From Streptomyces sp. CBMA291 (GTDB taxonomy: Bacteria > Actinomycetota > Actinomycetes > Streptomycetales > Streptomycetaceae): a DNA stretch of 64,000 nucleotides. Under the pieces are notes generated by a model. The model did not search any database and was not told the DNA's origin. It saw only the letters and a list, made by a program, of their open reading frames with translations. A program made the position numbers and the translations under genes. This document shows, one piece after another, positions 33,325 through 43,600 of the stretch (positions within the stretch are counted from its first letter, which is position 1; every line of letters starts with the position of its first letter). Location of the stretch: assembly GCF_014596525.1 (NCBI RefSeq), contig NZ_MSJP01000083.1, positions 1 to 64,000 of the forward strand, read 5' to 3'.

Positions 33325-34482
33325 GTGAAGGGCGATTACCAGGAGCTGGTGGACGAGATCTCGGCGCTGCTCGGCGCCCCCGCGACCCTGGAGAACCGTG
33401 ATTTCGGCCTGATCGCCTTCGGCGCCCACGACAGCGACGACGACAGCGCCATGGACCCGGTCAGGACCCGCTCGATCCTCACCCGCAAGTCCTCCCCGGC
33501 GGTCCGCGCCTGGTTCGAGGGCTTCGGTATCACCCGGGCGACCGGCCCGGTCCGCATCCCCGCCGCCCCCGACGCGGGCGTCTTCCGGGACCGCGTCTGC
33601 CTCCCCGTACGCCATCGGGGTGTCGTCCTCGGATACGTCTGGCTGCTCGACGACGACCCCGGGCCCTCCCCCGAGCGGCTCGCCGCCGCCATGGAGGTCG
33701 CCGAGCGCATCGGCGTCCTGCTCGCGGCCGAGGAGCGCGCGGGCTCCGACCTCTCCCGGGAGCTGCGGGCGGCCCTGACGGCGGAGCGCGGCTGGCCGTA
33801 CGACATGGCGCTCGCCGCGCTGCGGACGGCGCTCGGCCCGGACGCGGAGGGGCTGCACACCCTGGTGTGTCTGGCGCCCTGGCCGACGGAGGACAGCCCT
33901 TCGCCCCGCACGGTCCCCGCCGCCGCGGCCCTGTGCACCCTGCCCTGGCGGCTTCCGGCGGCCGACGGCGGGACGCCGCCCCGGGCCCTCGCCGCCCTCG
34001 TCCGGCTCCGCTCCGCCGACAACCTCTCCCCCGCCACCACCGCCGCCGGGCGGCTGCGCACCACGGCGGGCTCCACCGGTGTCGCGGGGATCGCCACGTC
34101 CCGGCGCGGTCTCGCGGATCTCGACGGCGCCTGGCGCGAGGCCGGCTCGGCGGCGCTCGCCGCGCACGCGCAGCCGCTGCTCGGGCCGCTCGCCGAATGG
34201 ACGGCGATCGGCCCCTACCGGCTGCTGACCGCCCTGCCCCGGGCGGAGCCGGACCCGGCGGTGCGCGCCCTGCTCTCCCCCGCGCACACGGAACTGGCCC
34301 GCACGGCCGAGGAGTTCCTCGACCACGCGGGCCAGGCGGGCCGCACGGCGGCGGCCCTGGGCATCCACCGGCAGACGCTGTACTACCGCCTCTCCCGGGT
34401 CGAGCAGCTCACCGGTCTCGACCTGGACGCGGGCGAGGACCGGCTGCTGCTCCACATGGCCCTCAAGGCGGCCCGGCTGTAG
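33325..34482 (+). CDS. pruC: PucR-family regulator of proline use
   Basis: A 385-residue PucR/CdaR-type regulator. The C-terminal helix-turn-helix is clear (TAAALGIHRQTLYYRLSRVE, then QLTGLDLDAGEDRLLLHMAL). The N-terminal region is a GAF-like sensory part. Divergence from pruBA matches the mycobacterial pruC arrangement, in which a PucR-type protein activates proline catabolism. GTG 33325 has a rather distant GGGGAGGGG upstream. Confidence 0.9.
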   Translation: MKGDYQELVDEISALLGAPATLENRDFGLIAFGAHDSDDDSAMDPVRTRSILTRKSSPAVRAWFEGFGITRATGPVRIPAAPDAGVFRDRVCLPVRHRGVVLGYVWLLDDDPGPSPERLAAAMEVAERIGVLLAAEERAGSDLSRELRAALTAERGWPYDMALAALRTALGPDAEGLHTLVCLAPWPTEDSPSPRTVPAAAALCTLPWRLPAADGGTPPRALAALVRLRSADNLSPATTAAGRLRTTAGSTGVAGIATSRRGLADLDGAWREAGSAALAAHAQPLLGPLAEWTAIGPYRLLTALPRAEPDPAVRALLSPAHTELARTAEEFLDHAGQAGRTAAALGIHRQTLYYRLSRVEQLTGLDLDAGEDRLLLHMALKAARL

Positions 34483-34503
34483 CCGTGGCCGGGGCGGGCG
34501 GGG

Positions 34504-34653
34504 TCAGGCGCCGACGAGTTCGGCCTTGTTCATGGCGACCGTCTGCGGGGCGGGCGCCTCGGCGGTCGCCTTGGCGAGCTGGGCGGCGCCGCCGATGAGC
34601 AGTGCGGCGGCGAAGAGTCCGGCGAGGATCCTGGCGGTACGGCGCTGGGGCAT
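34504..34653 (-). CDS. Small exported or membrane peptide, 49 residues
   Basis: A 49-residue peptide: RRTAR, a hydrophobic segment (ILAGLFAAALLIGGAAQLA), then APAPQTVAMNKAELVGA. It looks like a signal peptide with a 20-residue mature part, or a single-pass membrane peptide. AGGAGG lies 5 nt before ATG 34653. It is convergent with pruC, 21 bp away. Function is unknown. Confidence 0.65.
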   Translation of the reverse strand: MPQRRTARILAGLFAAALLIGGAAQLAKATAEAPAPQTVAMNKAELVGA

Positions 34654-34876
34654 GGGGCCTCCTGGGGTGATGCGCTCGGGCGCGTTCCCCGCCATGACAG
34701 CAGCGTCGGGGGTCCGGAGGCGACACCTCCGGACCTCTGTGACGATTCCGGGACAGAGAGGACGGAGGAGATGGGCCTGGTCGGCCCGGCTCCGCTCCCT
34801 TGTCCCCGGAGGGCCCTGCCGCCGGGCCCTCGCCACTGGTGGCCCTTGCCCCCAGGGCCCCTTGTTCGCCGGGGCC

Positions 34877-34980
34877 TCGTTCGCCGGAAAGCCCCGTCGC
34901 CGGAAACCCCGTCGCCGGAGGCTCCGTCGCCGGAGGTCCCCTTCAGCGGGGGCCCGTCACCGGGGGCCCTCGCCGTCCGG
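34877..34980. repeat. 15-bp degenerate tandem repeat
   Basis: About six units of CCCCGTCGCCGGAAA/GAGG type with 15-bp period fill most of the space between the small peptide gene and the serA stop. Nothing else is visible in the gene-free stretch 34654-34995. Confidence 0.75.
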
Positions 34981-34995
34981 GGTCCGTACGGTCCG

Positions 34996-36585
34996 TCAGA
35001 CCAGGTTGACCGTGCTCGCCGAGTTGGCGCCGATCTCGGCCGCGATCTCCGCGAGGACCGGAGCCGGGAGCGTGTCGTCGACGGTGAGCACGACGAGCGC
35101 CTCGCCGCCCTCCTCCGCGCGGGAGACCTGCATGCCCGCGATGTTCAGACCGGCCTCGCCGAGGATGCGGCCGACGGTGCCGACGACACCCGGACGGTCG
35201 TCGTAGCGCAGGACGACCATGTGGTCGGCGAGCGCCAGGTCCACGTCGTACTCGCCGACGGCGACGATCTTCTGGAGGTGCTTGGGTCCGGCCAGGGTGC
35301 CGGAGACGGAGACCTCCTCGCCGTTCGCCAGCGTGCCGCGCACGGTGACCACGTTGCGGTGGTCGGGCGACTCGGAGCTGGTCGTCAGGCGCACCTCGAC
35401 ACCGCGCTCCTGCGCGAACAGGGGGGCGTTGACGTACGACACCGTCTCGTCGACCACGTCCTCGAACACGCCCTTGAGCGCCGACAGCTCCAGCACCTTC
35501 ACATCGTGCTGGGTGATCTCGCCGTACACCTCGACGTCGAGGCGCGAGGCGACCTCGCCCGCGAGCGCGGTGAAGATCCGGCCGAGCTTCTCGGCGAGCG
35601 GCAGACCCGGCTTGACGTCCTCGGCGATGACTCCGCCCTGGACGTTGACCGCGTCCGGGACCAGCTCGCCCGCGAGCGCGAGGCGCACCGACTTGGCGAC
35701 GGCGATACCGGCCTTCTCCTGGGCCTCGTCCGTGGAGGCGCCGAGGTGCGGGGTGCAGACGACCTGGTCGAGCTCGAAGAGCGGGGAGTCCGTGCAGGGC
35801 TCCTTGGCGTACACGTCGAGGCCCGCGCCCGCGACCCGGCCTTCCTTGAGCGCCGAGTACAGCGCCTCCTCGTCCACGATCCCGCCGCGCGCGGCGTTGA
35901 CGATGCGGACGGAGGGCTTGACCTTGTGCAGCGCCTCGTCGCCGATGAGACCGAGGGTCTCCGGGGTCTTCGGCAGGTGGACGGTGATGAAGTCGGCGAC
36001 CTCGAGGAGTTCGTCCAGGGCCAGCAGCTTCACCCCCATCTGGGCGGCGCGGGCGGGCTGCACGTAGGGGTCGTACGCGACGATCTTCATGCCGAAGGCG
36101 GACATGCGCTGGGCGACCAGGACGCCGATGCGGCCGAGACCGACGACACCGAGGGTCTTCTCGCTCAGCTCGACGCCGGTGTACTTGGAGCGCTTCCACT
36201 CGCCGTTCTTCAGGGCGGTGTTGGCCTGCGGGATGTTGCGCGCGGTGGCGACGAGGAGGCCGCACGCCAGCTCGGCGGCGGTGACGATGTTGGACGTCGG
36301 GGCGTTGACGACCATCACGCCGGCCTTGGTGGCGGCGGAGACGTCGACGTTGTCCAGACCGACACCGGCACGGGCGACCACGCGCAGCTTGGTCGCGGCG
36401 GCGATGGCCTCGGCGTCCACCTTGGTCGCGGACCGGACGAGGATCGCGTCCACGTCGGCGATGGCGGGGATCAGCTCGGCGCGGTCGGCGCCGTTGCAGT
36501 GCCGGATCTCGAAGTCCGGTCCCAGCGCGTCGACGGTGGCGGGCGACAGCTCTTCAGCGATGAGTACGACAGGTTTCGAGCTCAC
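34996..36585 (-). CDS. serA: D-3-phosphoglycerate dehydrogenase
   Basis: A 529-residue long-form SerA (type I), the first step of serine synthesis. Rossmann motif GVVGLGRIGVLVAQRM, substrate/catalytic NAARGGIVDEEALY (Arg) and TPHLGASTDEAQEKAG (His), then the intervening allosteric substrate-binding domain and a C-terminal ACT domain (DRPGVVGTVGRILGEAGLNI). GTG 36585 follows GAGGA by 5-6 nt; the longer reading to 37146 runs into ilvC and is rejected. It is separated from ilvC by a terminator. Confidence 0.95.
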   Translation of the reverse strand: MSSKPVVLIAEELSPATVDALGPDFEIRHCNGADRAELIPAIADVDAILVRSATKVDAEAIAAATKLRVVARAGVGLDNVDVSAATKAGVMVVNAPTSNIVTAAELACGLLVATARNIPQANTALKNGEWKRSKYTGVELSEKTLGVVGLGRIGVLVAQRMSAFGMKIVAYDPYVQPARAAQMGVKLLALDELLEVADFITVHLPKTPETLGLIGDEALHKVKPSVRIVNAARGGIVDEEALYSALKEGRVAGAGLDVYAKEPCTDSPLFELDQVVCTPHLGASTDEAQEKAGIAVAKSVRLALAGELVPDAVNVQGGVIAEDVKPGLPLAEKLGRIFTALAGEVASRLDVEVYGEITQHDVKVLELSALKGVFEDVVDETVSYVNAPLFAQERGVEVRLTTSSESPDHRNVVTVRGTLANGEEVSVSGTLAGPKHLQKIVAVGEYDVDLALADHMVVLRYDDRPGVVGTVGRILGEAGLNIAGMQVSRAEEGGEALVVLTVDDTLPAPVLAEIAAEIGANSASTVNLV

Positions 36586-36787
36586 GTGAGTCCTCACAGA
36601 TCCAGTGCGGACGGCCGTCCCGACGGCCGCAGGCGGTGGAGGGGGCTTGCCGCGTGAAAGCGCACGACGCTGTGGGCCTGAACGCGAATGTTGTTTGAGC
36701 AGTGTAGTGCTGGGGCGGCGGCGCGCGTGCGCCGCGTTGGAAGGATCACCCGTCCGTGGTTGGACGGGGTGTCCAAGGGTGTGGGAA

Positions 36788-36812
36788 GGGGCCGGACGTA
36801 CCGTCCGGCCCC
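36788..36812 (-). terminator. Terminator of the ilvBNC operon
   Basis: A 10-bp perfect stem (36788-36797 with 36803-36812) with a 5-nt loop, 12 bp past the ilvC stop. Complementary GGGT/ACCC flanks can extend it. Confidence 0.75.
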
Positions 36813-36824
36813 GACCCTGAGGAC

Positions 36825-37826
<1,002 letters not shown>

Positions 37827-37940
37827 TGGTATCTCCTTGAAGTGCTGGTGTTGCGTCCCACCGTACGGCGGGGTGCGTGAGGAAGGTTTTCGGGTCTCGT
37901 CAGTCGGACCGCTATGCGGACACGCGGTCGACCGTCGGGC

Positions 37941-38468
37941 TCAGGCGCTGCGGTCGAGGGCCCGCAGGGACCGGTCCGTGATGGACCGGGAGCCACGCCC
38001 TATGGCGATCGTGCCGGACTGCACCAGCTCCTTGACGCCGAACGGCTCCAGCATCTTGAGCATGGCTTCGAGCTTGTCGCTCGAACCGGTGGCCTCGATG
38101 GTGACCGCCTCGGGCGAGACGTCCACGGTCTTGGCGCGGAACAGCTTCACGATCTCGACGATCTGGGAGCGGGTCTCGTTGTCGGCGCGGACCTTCACCA
38201 GGACGAGCTCGCGCTGGATCGCAGCGCCGGGCTCGAGTTCGACGATCTTCAGGACGTTGACCAGCTTGTTGAGCTGCTTGGTCACCTGTTCGAGGGGCAG
38301 GTCTTCGACACTCACCACGATGGTGATGCGGGAGATGTCGGGGTGTTCGGTGACGCCGACGGCGAGGGAGTCGATGTTGAAGCCGCGGCGGGAGAACAGG
38401 GCGGCGATCCGGGCGAGGATGCCGGGCGTGTTCTCGACGAGAACGGAGAGCGTGTGCTTGGTGGACAT
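37941..38468 (-). CDS. ilvN: Acetolactate synthase regulatory (small) subunit
   Basis: A 175-residue IlvN: N-terminal ACT domain (HTLSVLVENTPGILARIAAL, RGFNIDSLAVG) and the C-terminal ALS_ss_C domain (GSGTIAIGRG type end). It gives valine feedback control to IlvB. ATG 38468 has GGAAGAG upstream and lies 41 bp after ilvB. Confidence 0.95.
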   Translation of the reverse strand: MSTKHTLSVLVENTPGILARIAALFSRRGFNIDSLAVGVTEHPDISRITIVVSVEDLPLEQVTKQLNKLVNVLKIVELEPGAAIQRELVLVKVRADNETRSQIVEIVKLFRAKTVDVSPEAVTIEATGSSDKLEAMLKMLEPFGVKELVQSGTIAIGRGSRSITDRSLRALDRSA

Positions 38469-38509
38469 GGTCTGGGTCTCTTCCTTTTCGCTCTGCTGCG
38501 TTCCGCGCT

Positions 38510-40369
38510 TCAGTCGTCTTCGCCGTCGCCGAAGTCGGGGCGGACGCCCCGGGCGGCCATGACCTCGTCGTTCGAGGTGCCGGCGGCGACCATCGGCCAC
38601 ACCTGGGCGTCCTCGTGGACGATGAAGTCGACCACGACCGGACGGTCGTTGATGGCGTTGGCCTCGGCGATGACCTTGTCCAGGTCCTCCGGGGACTCAC
38701 AGCGCATCGCGACGCAGCCCATGGCCTCGGAGAGCTTGACGAAGTCGGGGACGCGGGTGCCCTTGTTCTCCTGGATGTCGTCCGGGCCGGAGTGCAGGAC
38801 GGTGTTGGAGTAGCGCTGGTTGTAGAAGAGGCTCTGCCACTGGCGGACCATTCCGAGGGCGCCGTTGTTGATGATGGCGACCTTGATCGGGATGTTGTTC
38901 AGGGCGCAGGTGGTGAGTTCCTGATTGGTCATCTGGAAGCAGCCGTCGCCGTCGATCGCCCAGACCGGGGTGTCCGGCAGGCCCGCCTTGGCGCCCATCG
39001 CGGCGGGGACCGCGTAGCCCATCGTCCCGGCGCCGCCGGAGTTCAGCCAGGTGGCGGGCTGCTCGTAGTCGATGAAGTGGGCGGCCCACATCTGGTGCTG
39101 GCCGACGCCCGCGGCGAAGACCGTGCCCTCGGGGGCGAGCTTGCCGATGCGCTGGATGACCTGCTGCGGGGAGAGGCTGCCGTCCTCCGGCAGGTCGTAG
39201 CCGAGCGGGTAGGTCTCGCGCCAGCGGTTCAGGTCGCTCCACCAGTCGGCGTAGCGTCCGGCGGCGGCGTCGCCGAGGGCGCCTTCGCTGTGCTCGGCCT
39301 GGACGGCCTGGACAAGGTCGGCGATGACCTCGCGGGCGTCGCCCACGATCGGGACGTCGGCGGTGCGGTTCTTGCCGATCTCGGCCGGGTCGATGTCCGC
39401 GTGGACGATCTTGGCGTACGGGGCGAAGCTGTCGAGCTTTCCGGTGACGCGGTCGTCGAAGCGGGCGCCCAGGGCGACGATCAGGTCGGCCTTCTGGAGC
39501 GCGGTGACGGCGGTGACGGCGCCGTGCATGCCGGGCATGCCCACGTGCTGCGGGTGGCTGTCGGGGAAGGCGCCCAGGGCCATCAGGGTGGTGGTGACGG
39601 GGGCGCCGGTCAGCTCGGCGAGGATCTTCAGCTCGGCCGTGGCACCGGCCTTGATGACGCCGCCGCCGACGTACAGGACGGGCCGGCGGGCCGCGCTGAT
39701 GAGCTTGGCCGCCTCGCGGATCTGCTTGGCGTGCGGCTTGGTCACCGGGCGGTAGCCGGGCAGGTCGGTCTGCGGCGGCCAGGAGAAGGTGGTCTTCGCC
39801 TGGAGGGCGTCCTTGGCGATGTCGACCAGGACCGGGCCGGGGCGACCGGTGGAGGCGATGTGGAAGGCCTCGGCGATCGTCCGGGGGATGTCCTCGGCCT
39901 TGGTGACGAGGAAGTTGTGCTTGGTGATCGGCATGGTGATGCCGCAGATGTCCGCCTCCTGGAAGGCGTCCGTGCCGATCGCCTTGGAGGCGACCTGACC
40001 GGTGATCGCGACGAGCGGGACGGAGTCCATGTGCGCGTCGGCGATCGGGGTGACGAGGTTGGTGGCACCGGGGCCCGAGGTCGCCATGCAGACGCCGACC
40101 CGGCCGGTGGCCTGGGCGTAGCCGGTGGCCGCGTGGCCCGCGCCCTGCTCGTGGCGGACCAGGATGTGGCGGACCCGCCGGGAGTCCATCATCGGGTCGT
40201 AGGCGGGGAGGATCGCGCCGCCGGGGATGCCGAAGACGGTGTCGGCGCCCACTTCTTCAAGAGAGCGGATGAGGGACTGCGCACCCGTGACGTGCTCGAC
40301 GGGGGAGGCGGCCGTCGCTCCGTTGCGGGGCCGCGGCTGCGGATGGTGCCCGGTGGCCTGCTCGGTCAT
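38510..40369 (-). CDS. ilvB: Acetolactate synthase catalytic (large) subunit
   Basis: A 619-residue ThDP enzyme. The ThDP glutamate lies in LVRHEQGAGHAATGYAQ, FAD-binding region follows, and the ThDP/Mg motif is GDGCFQMTNQELTTCALNNI. It makes acetolactate and acetohydroxybutyrate. The first 30 residues form a Pro/Arg-rich extension. ATG 40369 lies 160 bp after the leader peptide; expression should depend on the attenuator at 40452-40485. Confidence 0.96.
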   Translation of the reverse strand: MTEQATGHHPQPRPRNGATAASPVEHVTGAQSLIRSLEEVGADTVFGIPGGAILPAYDPMMDSRRVRHILVRHEQGAGHAATGYAQATGRVGVCMATSGPGATNLVTPIADAHMDSVPLVAITGQVASKAIGTDAFQEADICGITMPITKHNFLVTKAEDIPRTIAEAFHIASTGRPGPVLVDIAKDALQAKTTFSWPPQTDLPGYRPVTKPHAKQIREAAKLISAARRPVLYVGGGVIKAGATAELKILAELTGAPVTTTLMALGAFPDSHPQHVGMPGMHGAVTAVTALQKADLIVALGARFDDRVTGKLDSFAPYAKIVHADIDPAEIGKNRTADVPIVGDAREVIADLVQAVQAEHSEGALGDAAAGRYADWWSDLNRWRETYPLGYDLPEDGSLSPQQVIQRIGKLAPEGTVFAAGVGQHQMWAAHFIDYEQPATWLNSGGAGTMGYAVPAAMGAKAGLPDTPVWAIDGDGCFQMTNQELTTCALNNIPIKVAIINNGALGMVRQWQSLFYNQRYSNTVLHSGPDDIQENKGTRVPDFVKLSEAMGCVAMRCESPEDLDKVIAEANAINDRPVVVDFIVHEDAQVWPMVAAGTSNDEVMAARGVRPDFGDGEDD

Positions 40370-40451
40370 CAGTGTCTCTTCTCGAAGCTGAGGGTTTGTG
40401 CAGGGTGGTTTGCCAGGTTTTGCACCGACTTCGGTAGGTCATCGGTGCAAC

Positions 40452-40485
40452 AAAAAACCCCTCGTGCCGGGAGGCAAGCGAGGGG
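40452..40485 (-). terminator. ilvB attenuator terminator
   Basis: On the minus strand CCCCTCG...TGCC loop GGCA..CGAGGGG (40458-40468 with 40473-40485, AG bulge) is followed by TTTTTTG. An upstream pairing, 40486-40495 with 40533-40542 (10 bp perfect), links the leader coding region to the base of the terminator and gives the alternative structure needed for attenuation. Confidence 0.9.
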
Positions 40486-40528
40486 AGCGCGTCGGTGCGT
40501 TCTCAGCAGGCCCGGAGGGGGCCCTGCT

Positions 40529-40570
40529 TCAGCCGACGCGCTGTCCAAGTACGAGAATTCGGGTGCGCAT
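40529..40570 (-). CDS. ilvB operon leader peptide
   Basis: The 13-codon ORF MRTRILVLGQRVG is the known actinobacterial ilvB leader peptide, with Ile-Leu-Val-Leu as control codons. Stalling of ribosomes there when branched-chain aminoacyl-tRNAs are scarce would free the terminator. GGAGGG lies 8 nt upstream of ATG 40570. TTGACA at 40607-40602 followed after 18 bp by GAGGGT could also start the mRNA at or very near the ATG. Confidence 0.9.
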   Translation of the reverse strand: MRTRILVLGQRVG

Positions 40571-40603
40571 GGCACTGACCCTCCCTCTCAGCCCTTGTTA
40601 CTG

Positions 40604-43600
40604 TCAAGTGGGTGGGACGGGCGTCTCATCATGTGAGCGGAGCGGGGGGTGGTTCCCGGACTGCGCGGGGACCGCTCCGGGCAGTGGGTACTCGTCCCGT
40701 ACGAGGGCCCTGCGCAGCCGGTACTCGTCGAGCGGGCCGGAGAAGGCCATGCCCTGGGCATGGCCGCATCCCATCGCCCGGAGGGTGGCGACCTGTTCCG
40801 GGGTGTCGACGCCGTCGGCCACGGTCTGGAGGCCGAGTTCGGCGGCGGTACGGAGCACCCCTCGGGTGATCTTGCGGAGCCGGGGCGATTCGACGATGCC
40901 GTCGACCAGTCCCCTGTCGAGCTTCAGGAGGTCGACGGGGAGGCGGCGGAGCGCGTGGAGGGCGACGTGTCCGCTGCCGAAGCCGTCGAGCGCGATCCGT
41001 ACGCCGAGGCGGCGCAGGGTGGTCAGGCGCTCCTCCAGGGCGTCGAGGGAGACCCGGGGGTCACTGTCGGAGAGTTCGACGATCAGTGCGCCGGAGGGCA
41101 GTCCGTGCCGGGCGAGCAGGGATTCCACCGAGCCGAGGGGCAGCGAGCGGTCGAGGAGCCGGCCGGCCGAGAGCCGGATGGCGACGGGGGCGCGGTGGCC
41201 GATGCCGGTGCGCTCGGCGGCCTGTTCCACGGCTTCTTCGAGGAGCCAGCGGCCCAGTTCGGCGGTGCGCTCGCCGTCGTCGACGACCCGGAGGTACTCG
41301 GCGGGGGTGAAGAGGATGCCCTGGCTGGAGCGCCAGCGCGGCTGGGCGCTGACGGCGGAGATCCGGCCGGTGGCGAGGTCGACGACGGGCTGGTGGAGCA
41401 GGGCGAACTCGCCGTCGTGGAGGGCGCTGCGCAGCCGGGCGGCCAGCTCGGTGCGGCGCAGGACCTCGGCCTGCATCTGGGGGGCGTACAGCTCGACGCG
41501 GTCCTTGCCCGCGGCTTTGGCGCGGTACATGGCGAGGTCGGCGTTGCGCAGGAGGTCGCCCGCGCCGATGCCCGGTTCGGCGAAGGCGACGCCGATGGAG
41601 GCGGCGACCCTGACCTCGTTCTCGCCGCCGACGCGGTAGGGCCGGGAGAGGGTGAGCCGGAGCCGGTCGGCGATCTCCTGGACCTGGCCCTCACGGGCCG
41701 TGCGGTCCCGGTTGCCGTCGCCGAGGATGAGGGCGGCGAACTCGTCGCCGCCGAGGCGGGCGGCGGTGTCCCCGGCGCGTACGGAGTCGTGGAGGCGGCG
41801 GGCGGCCTGGACGAGGAGGTCGTCGCCCGCCTGGTGGCCGAGGCTGTCGTTGACGCCCTTGAAGCCGTCGAGGTCGATGAAGAGGACGGCGGTGCCGGGG
41901 TCGGAGGCCCGGCGTCCGCCGAGTGCCTGGCGGACGCGGTGGGTGAACAGGGCGCGGTTGGGCAGTCCGGTGAGCGGGTCGTGCTCGGCGTTGTGCTGCA
42001 ACTGGGCCTGGAGGCGTACGCGTTCGGTGACGTCCCGGCTGTTGAAGATCAGGCCGCCCTGGTGCCGGTTGACGGTGGATTCGACGTTGAGCCAGTCGCC
42101 CCGGCCGGAGCGGAAGCGGCATTCGATGCGGGTGGTGGGTTCCTCTGCGGGTGAGACGGCGAGGAAGCGGCGGACCTCGTGGATGACGGCGCCGAGGTCT
42201 TCGGGGTGGATGAGGGCGGCCAGTTCGGAGCCGGTCAGTTCCTCGGCGTCGCGGCCGTAGACCCCGGAGGCGGCGGGGCTGACGTAGCGGAGTACGCCGG
42301 TGGGCGCGGCGATCATGATGACGTCGCTCGACCCCTGGACGAGGGAGCGGAAGTGGTTCTCCTTCTGGGCCAGTTCGTGGGTGAGGGCGATGTTGTCGAG
42401 GAGCATGATGCCCTGCCGTGCGACGAGGGCGAGGGCGACGGCGCAGCCGGTGAGGACGACGAAGCGGTCGACCCGGCGGCCCTGGACGACGTTGTACAGG
42501 ATGCCGAGGGTGCAGACGGCGGCGGCGAGGTACGGGGTGAGGGCGGCGAGCGAGCCCGCGACGGGGCGGCTGTGCAGCGAGGGCCCGCGGGCGTGGGCGT
42601 CGCCCTCGGGGAGGCGGCGCACCCCCCAGGGGGCGTAGGCGAGGAGCAGGGAGCCGGCGAACCAGCCCGCGTCGAGGAGCTGTCCCGAGACGTAGTTCTC
42701 GCGGAGCAGCGGCGAGGTGAACAGGGCGTCGCACAGGACGGTCAGGGCGAGGGCGGCGATGGCGGTGTTGGTCGCCGAGCGGTTGGCCTGGGAGCGCCGG
42801 AAGTGCAGGACGAGGACCATGCTGACGAGGACGATGTCGAGCAGCGGGTAGGCGAGCGAGAGGGCCGCCTGGGCGACCGGTTCGTTCTGGAAGTGGGCGG
42901 TACGGGCGAGGGCGAGGCTCCAGGAGAGGGTGAGGAGGGAGCCGCCGATGAGCCAGGCGTCGAGTCCGAGGCAGAACCATCCGGCCCGGGTGACGGGTTT
43001 CTTGGCGAGGACCAGGAGGCCGACGATGGCGGGGGGCGCGAAGAGTAAGAAGCAGAGGTCCGCGACGGAGGAGGCGGGTACGTGGGTGCGGAGCACGACC
43101 TCGTACCAGCCCCAGACGGCGTTTCCGGCGCAGGCCATGAACGAGGAGAAGGAGAAGAGCAGCCAGGCGGGGCGGTCGCTGCCGCGGTGGGCGCGGGCGT
43201 AGAGGAAGCAGGAGACGGCGGCGGTGAGGGCGGCGGCGCTGAGTCCGAAGTCGCCCATGACGAGGGCGAGGCCCGGGGAGCCCCAGCCGAGGGAGGCGCC
43301 GGTCGTGTAGCCCGCGCAGATCAGTCCCAGGGTGATCTGCGCGAGGATGGCGCCGAGACCGGGACGCTCGGGGGCGGGGCGTCCGGGGGTGCCTTCGCCG
43401 GGTCCGGCCGGGGGGCGGGTGAGCACCGCCCCCGGCGCGTTCACCCTCGCCTCCGGGGCGACACCGCCGCACGCCGCCGCGTCGTGCGGGCGCGCGGCCG
43501 GTTCGCCGGGGGCGCCGGGGGCGTGTCCGTCGCAGTCGTGGGGCCCTGCGGGGTCCCGCACGGAGGAGGGCCGGGAGCCGGACCGGGCCTCTCCCTCGGC

